DNA of 9,568 bases, taken from NCBI GenBank assembly GCA_017648225.1, contig JAGCJE010000048.1, forward strand, positions 1-9,568, in the 5' to 3' direction. Below the pieces are notes generated by a model that saw only the letters and a program-made list of their open reading frames with translations, was not told the origin of the DNA and made no database searches. Positions 7,121 through 9,568 of this stretch are shown piece by piece. Both the position numbers and the translations under genes were made by a program. The number at the start of each line of letters is the position of its first letter. Position 1 is the first letter of the stretch. The stretch comes from Kiritimatiellia bacterium (GTDB lineage: Bacteria; Verrucomicrobiota; Kiritimatiellia; RFP12; UBA1067).

Positions 7121-7356
7121 TGCATCGTCTCGTTTGTGTCGCCGCCTGAGTAGTCGGCAGTTTGGGTAGCGTCGTGGGTGACGACGATGGCAGGTAGCCC
7201 AAACGCATAGATCGCGGAGGTCTGAGTTTTAGCTCGCGGCGTTTGGAGTGAGCTACAGCCGCTCGCAGTTACGCCGATTGCTCCGCCGAGTAAGAAGGGC
7301 AGAGCCGCTTTTAGTATTGCCTTTAAGAGGCCTTTCCAATCGATGTTTAAGAACAT
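7108..7356 (-). CDS. Small predicted lipoprotein, function unknown
   Basis: This 82-residue protein starts at ATG 7356 with a good ribosome binding site (AAAGGA, 7 nt upstream on the minus strand). The N-terminus has charged K8, K12 and K16, then a hydrophobic segment (about 17-31) and a lipobox-like 'TASGC' with C34, so signal peptidase II processing and membrane anchoring are likely. The signal part is long and begins 'NIDWKGLLKAILK'. That beginning loosely resembles tiny membrane peptides of gut phages and prophages, but this is an impression only. The mature part is about 48 residues, polar and threonine-rich with no motif I know. The last residues are encoded in the heptanucleotide repeat. 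It stands alone, downstream of structured copy B on the same strand. It is likely a real gene because it combines a ribosome binding site, signal and lipobox. Confidence 0.6.
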   Translation of the reverse strand: MFLNIDWKGLLKAILKAALPFLLGGAIGVTASGCSSLQTPRAKTQTSAIYAFGLPAIVVTHDATQTADYSGGDTNETMQSNK

Positions 7357-7371
7357 AATCTTTTCCTTTCT

Positions 7372-7410
7372 GTTAGTTAATAGTTGGAGTTTGGAGTTGA
7401 GTGGTGGGTG
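7372..7410. repeat. Imperfect ~7-nt AGTT repeat, right of the lipoprotein gene
   Basis: On the plus strand AGTT or AGT recurs at spacings of about 7, 6, 7 and 5 nt through a G/T-rich, C-free stretch. It resembles the minus-strand reading of the tract at 7086-7120, so the lipoprotein gene is flanked by related tracts in inverted orientation. The tract lies between the lipoprotein ribosome binding site and structured copy B. Confidence 0.45.
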
Positions 7411-7451
7411 CTTTGCGCTTTCACTTTGCTTGCTTGGTGCTGTGCTTGTAT

Positions 7452-7614
7452 AAATGCGGCCACGGTTAGGGCAACCGTGCTCTCCATTTGATATGGGCGA
7501 TTACGGCGTCCTTTACCCCTCTCGCCAATCTCTAGATTTGGCTCGGGGGTAAGTCCTGCCGAAATCGCCACATCTAAAATGTTTCCGCTCGGCTACGGCC
7601 CAAACCGAGGCCGC
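7452..7614 (-). ncRNA. Candidate structured RNA, copy B
   Basis: Read on the minus strand, the outer stem pairs 7574-7558 with 7507-7490 (GATGTGG-CGATT, one T-T mismatch, then CGGC with GCCG) and encloses exactly 50 nt. Inside it are a 7-bp stem (7552-7546 with 7519-7513) and an apical hairpin GCCAAATC-TAGA-GATTGGC (7542-7524). A hairpin follows on the 3' side, CACGGTT-GCCCT-AACCGTG (7479-7461). A 5' hairpin pairs GCGGCC with GGCCGT (7614-7595). Copy A aligns along the whole length with almost no gaps. I do not recognise the family. An alternative is a short protein-coding remnant: a frame from GTG 7571 shares 'NRPYQ' and 'STVA' with copy A. Confidence 0.55.
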
Positions 7615-8364
7615 GTTTAGCATTTTCGACATCGCTCGTCATCTCGTAAAGCCGCTCTTCACTCGCTCCCGCGTTTAGTTTCGACTCCTCCCGTAACGAT
7701 CATTGACGATTCGCGTCGCCTAACTTCGTCGCGAAGCTTTGCGGCATTCGCCGCGCCGCTTTTCGCTCCTAGTTATGCTCGCGCCTCGTCACGCTCGTTA
7801 CGCACCGTCGTCTTACTAAACGCTCAGCTCATTCATCGCTTCTTTACTCAATGCCTCGCTCGTACGCTTTTGGGCGTAAGCGTGCGTTATCCTCCCCAGA
7901 GCGTCTCTCGCTTCTCGCTGCAACGTCTAGCCTGTTTGGACGGCTTTAAGAATGTTCTCCGAGGGGTGTTTTTATTGATTTAGCTTAGAAAAATGTGCCA
8001 AGAAAGGAAATGTAAGAGCTAATAGAGGGGTAAAATGGTTATGAGGAGCGGGACGGGCTTTAGGCCGTATCGAGTTGAGTGAGGCGAACGAGCGCGGTTC
8101 GCAGATAGACGGCGTTAGGCGCGAGCAAGACGAGGAAGGAAGGATTTTCGAGCATCGCGAGAAATCCGACTGACGAAGTATTGCGATGCGAATAGCGCCG
8201 AATAGCTGCGGGAGCGAGAGAGACGAACGGGAACGAGATCGGACAAGACCGTCGAGCAATGGAGACGCGCTATTGGAGCTATAAAAAGCGAAGAATGTCA
8301 GTTACGCTTCGTATGCTGTAAGCATACTTGCTGCGACGCGACGAACTCCTACAGCATGACAAGT
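7615..8364. other. Gene-free, strand-skewed spacer between the two structured copies
   Basis: No open frame here has a ribosome binding site with protein-like composition. From about 7615 to 7950 the plus strand is pyrimidine-rich (many CTCG and CGCT words). From about 8040 to 8300 it is purine-rich (GAGCG, GACGAG words). Both halves are therefore purine-rich when read outward from an A/T-rich centre at about 7950-8030. Small hairpins abound: CGTACGCTT/AAGCGTGCG (7861-7886), GCGGC-ATTC-GCCGC (7741-7754), CTTCG-TCG-CGAAG (about 7724-7736), GGATTT/AAATCC with inner TCG/CGA (8142-8167), and GTATGCT-GTA-AGCATAC (8311-8327). The pattern suits long structured noncoding RNA better than protein coding; this is inference. 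Confidence 0.45.
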
Positions 8365-8530
8365 GCGGCGGAGATTGCTGCCGCTAGCCGAGCGGACGCT
8401 TTTCAGATGTGGCGATTTGCGCTGGACCGCGACCCGAAGACGTACTTGTGTACGTCGAGTGGTTGCAGGGACGCGCAAATCGCCCATATCAAAAGCTGAG
8501 CACGGTTGCAGCAACATCCGCCGCGTTATG
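8365..8530 (+). ncRNA. Candidate structured RNA, copy A
   Basis: The outer stem pairs 8406-8422 with 8473-8490 (GATGTGG-CGATTTGCGC against GCGCAAATCGCCCATATC, 17 bp with one bulged C and one G-U) and encloses exactly 50 nt. Inside, ACCGC (8426-8430) can pair with GTGGT (8458-8462 region). An apical 7-bp hairpin, GACGTAC-TTGT-GTACGTC (8439-8456), is flanked by CCCGA and GAG. A 5' hairpin pairs GCGGC (8365-8369) with GCCGC (8380-8384), followed by TAGCCGAGCGG, which is shared with copy B. On the 3' side the shared GAGCACGGTTGC (8498-8509) starts a weaker hairpin. The copy ends about 145 nt before the pckG start, so it may be a leader element or a separate RNA. Confidence 0.55.
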
Positions 8531-8610
8531 TAAAGTCACGGAATGTTTTGTCGGTGAAAATAAAACTGGGGATATTCCAATCATTTTCCACTATGCTAAC
8601 GGGGAAAGTT

Positions 8611-8666
8611 TTGATATACTTATACTTAATTGGTTTTGAAACCGCCCGAAAGGGCTAATTAAGGAG
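8611..8666 (+). promoter_or_regulatory. pckG leader: possible -10 boxes, tetraloop hairpin and ribosome binding site
   Basis: Two TATACT hexamers (8615-8620 and 8621-8626) are candidate -10 boxes, but neither has a good -35. A compact hairpin GCCC-GAAA-GGGC (8644-8655) with a GNRA tetraloop follows. The ribosome binding site AAGGAG (8661-8666) comes 6 nt later and is 8 nt from the ATG. The hairpin is visible and strong for its size; a regulatory role is inference. Confidence 0.45.
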
Positions 8667-8674
8667 TAAAAAAC

Positions 8675-9568
8675 ATGGCCAAAACGCCGAAATTCGCGAA
8701 CGCTAAGGTGTTCGCTTGGGTCGACAAGTGGAACAAGATCTGCACGCCTGACAAGATCGTCGTCGTGACAGGTACGAAGAAAGAGCACAATGATATCTGC
8801 GAGATGATGGTCAAGAATGGCCAGTTCATTAAGCTCAACGCTAAGAAGCGCCCTGATTGCTATCTCGCTCGCTCTCACGAGAGTGACGTTGCTCGCGTTG
8901 AAGGCCGTACCTTCATCTGCTCCGAGAAGGAGATCAACGCTGGTCCTACGAACCATTGGGTTGACCCCAAGGTCATGAAGCCTCTCATGGAGAAGAGCTA
9001 CAAGGGCTGCATGAAGGGCCGTACGATGTACGTCATTCCTTTCGCGATGGGCCCCATCGGTAACCCCATCACTCAGTACGGCATCGAGCTTACCGACTCG
9101 CCTTACGTCGTTGTCAACATGAACATCATGACCCGCACGGGCGACGCTGTCATTAAGCAGCTCGGTACCGACGGTGAGTTCATTCCCTGCATCCACTCTG
9201 TCGGCGCTCCTCTTAAGAAGGGCCAGAAGGATGTCGCTTGGCCCTGCGCTAAGAACATCGACGACAAGTTCATCACCCAGTTCCCCGAAGATCGCGAAAT
9301 CTGGTCGTTCGGTTCGGGTTACGGCGGCAACGCTCTTCTCGGTAAGAAGTGCTTCGCGCTCCGTATCGCTTCGAAGATGGCTAAGGATCAGGGTTGGATG
9401 GCTGAGCACATGCTCATCCTCACGCTCACGAGCCCTGAGAAGAAGCAGTATCACGTCACTGCCGCGTTCCCGTCTGCTTGCGGTAAGACCAACCTCGCGA
9501 TGATGGAGCCTAAGCTCAAGGGCTGGAAGCTTCAGACCATCGGTGACGATATCGCTTGGATTAAGCCC
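8675..9568 (+). CDS. pckG: Phosphoenolpyruvate carboxykinase (GTP), N-terminal part, cut by the window edge
   Basis: This cytoplasmic enzyme interconverts oxaloacetate and PEP with GTP/GDP. It serves gluconeogenesis, or CO2 fixation toward succinate in anaerobes. The 298 codons present are open to the window end, about half of the usual 590-620 residues. The GTP-type family is shown by 'SDVARVE' (R74, matching the substrate arginine of animal PEPCK), 'YGIELTDSPYVVVNMNIMTR', 'SGYGGNALLGKKC' (Y216, K224, K225), the P-loop 'FPSACGKTN' with reactive C269 and K271, and 'GDDIAW' (D291, D292, metal-binding region). The ATG has AAGGAG 8 nt upstream. Codon choice resembles pgk, suggesting strong expression. 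The ATP-dependent PEPCK family has different motifs and is excluded. Confidence 0.96.
   Translation, partial: MAKTPKFANAKVFAWVDKWNKICTPDKIVVVTGTKKEHNDICEMMVKNGQFIKLNAKKRPDCYLARSHESDVARVEGRTFICSEKEINAGPTNHWVDPKVMKPLMEKSYKGCMKGRTMYVIPFAMGPIGNPITQYGIELTDSPYVVVNMNIMTRTGDAVIKQLGTDGEFIPCIHSVGAPLKKGQKDVAWPCAKNIDDKFITQFPEDREIWSFGSGYGGNALLGKKCFALRIASKMAKDQGWMAEHMLILTLTSPEKKQYHVTAAFPSACGKTNLAMMEPKLKGWKLQTIGDDIAWIKP

Noticed and set aside
7975..8003. Promoters at the A/T-rich centre of the spacer (TTGATT on plus, TTGGCA on minus)
   Set aside because: Neither has a matching -10 at acceptable spacing, so I do not list them as features.
7972..8259. A 95-codon minus-strand frame in the spacer
   Set aside because: It is a Ser/Arg/Pro-rich random translation of a purine-skewed region with no ribosome binding site, and it runs against the apparent direction of the right arm.
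8206..8490. An open plus-strand frame through copy A containing 'SAAEIAAASRADAFQMWRFALDRDPKTY'
   Set aside because: It looks somewhat protein-like, but there is no ribosome binding site, the only ATG gives 45 codons, and the copy B equivalent stops after about 13 codons, so the frame is not conserved.
7490..8490. Reading the inverted copies as terminal inverted repeats of an insertion sequence
   Set aside because: There is no transposase frame between them, the copies are too diverged for recent terminal repeats, and I see no target-site duplication.
8409..8639. A 76-codon frame starting GTG in copy A, similar to a 64-codon frame in copy B (7377-7571), sharing 'NRPYQ' and 'STVA'
   Set aside because: The similarity follows from near-identical DNA blocks in the same frame. 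Neither frame has a ribosome binding site, the tails are unrelated, and compensatory changes in the stem favour RNA. A degraded coding region is not fully excluded.
8591..9454. A 287-codon open frame on the minus strand opposite pckG
   Set aside because: It is antisense to a clear GTP-PEPCK with typical mirror composition.

Overview
The window holds chromosomal housekeeping genes interrupted by about 1.6 kb that is nearly gene-free. The source is probably a Gram-negative, anaerobic, gut- or rumen-type bacterium. A PVC-group lineage such as Kiritimatiellota/Verrucomicrobiota is my best guess. The guess rests on pyruvate phosphate dikinase together with GTP-type PEP carboxykinase, a phosphoglycerate kinase with a long charged insertion, and A-rich leaders with AAGGAG-type ribosome binding sites. 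No marker settles the taxonomy.

Left part (1-2408). Short palindromes and a possible terminator lie at the left edge. A minus-strand azlC-azlD pair encodes a branched-chain amino-acid exporter. It shares a compact divergent promoter region with a plus-strand secreted serine beta-lactamase-fold hydrolase.

Central part (2409-7060). Three plus-strand transcription units each have a recognisable promoter and terminator: ppdK, rpsT (ribosomal protein S20) and pgk. With pckG at the right edge, three of the four genes on this side act at or near the PEP/pyruvate/oxaloacetate node. The cell could interconvert PEP with pyruvate (PPi-linked) and with oxaloacetate (GTP-linked), while PGK makes ATP in lower glycolysis.

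Accessory part (7061-8674). A small minus-strand lipoprotein gene is flanked by imperfect heptanucleotide repeats in inverted orientation. Beyond it lie two diverged copies of the same roughly 160-nt element, in inverted, outward-facing orientation (copy B 7452-7614 minus, copy A 8365-8530 plus). Each can fold into a long stem of about 17 bp enclosing exactly 50 nt. The stem shows compensatory base changes between copies, the inner hairpins differ in sequence but keep their position, and a few single-stranded or G-A positions are conserved. This looks like a structured RNA family that I cannot name. The 750 bp between the copies has no credible gene. It is purine-rich in the outward direction on both sides and full of small hairpins, so the copies may be the 3' parts of two larger divergent noncoding RNAs. 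Copy A lies upstream of pckG and copy B upstream of the lipoprotein gene, so a cis-regulatory role is also possible.

Right edge (8675-9568). The first 298 codons of pckG run off the window.
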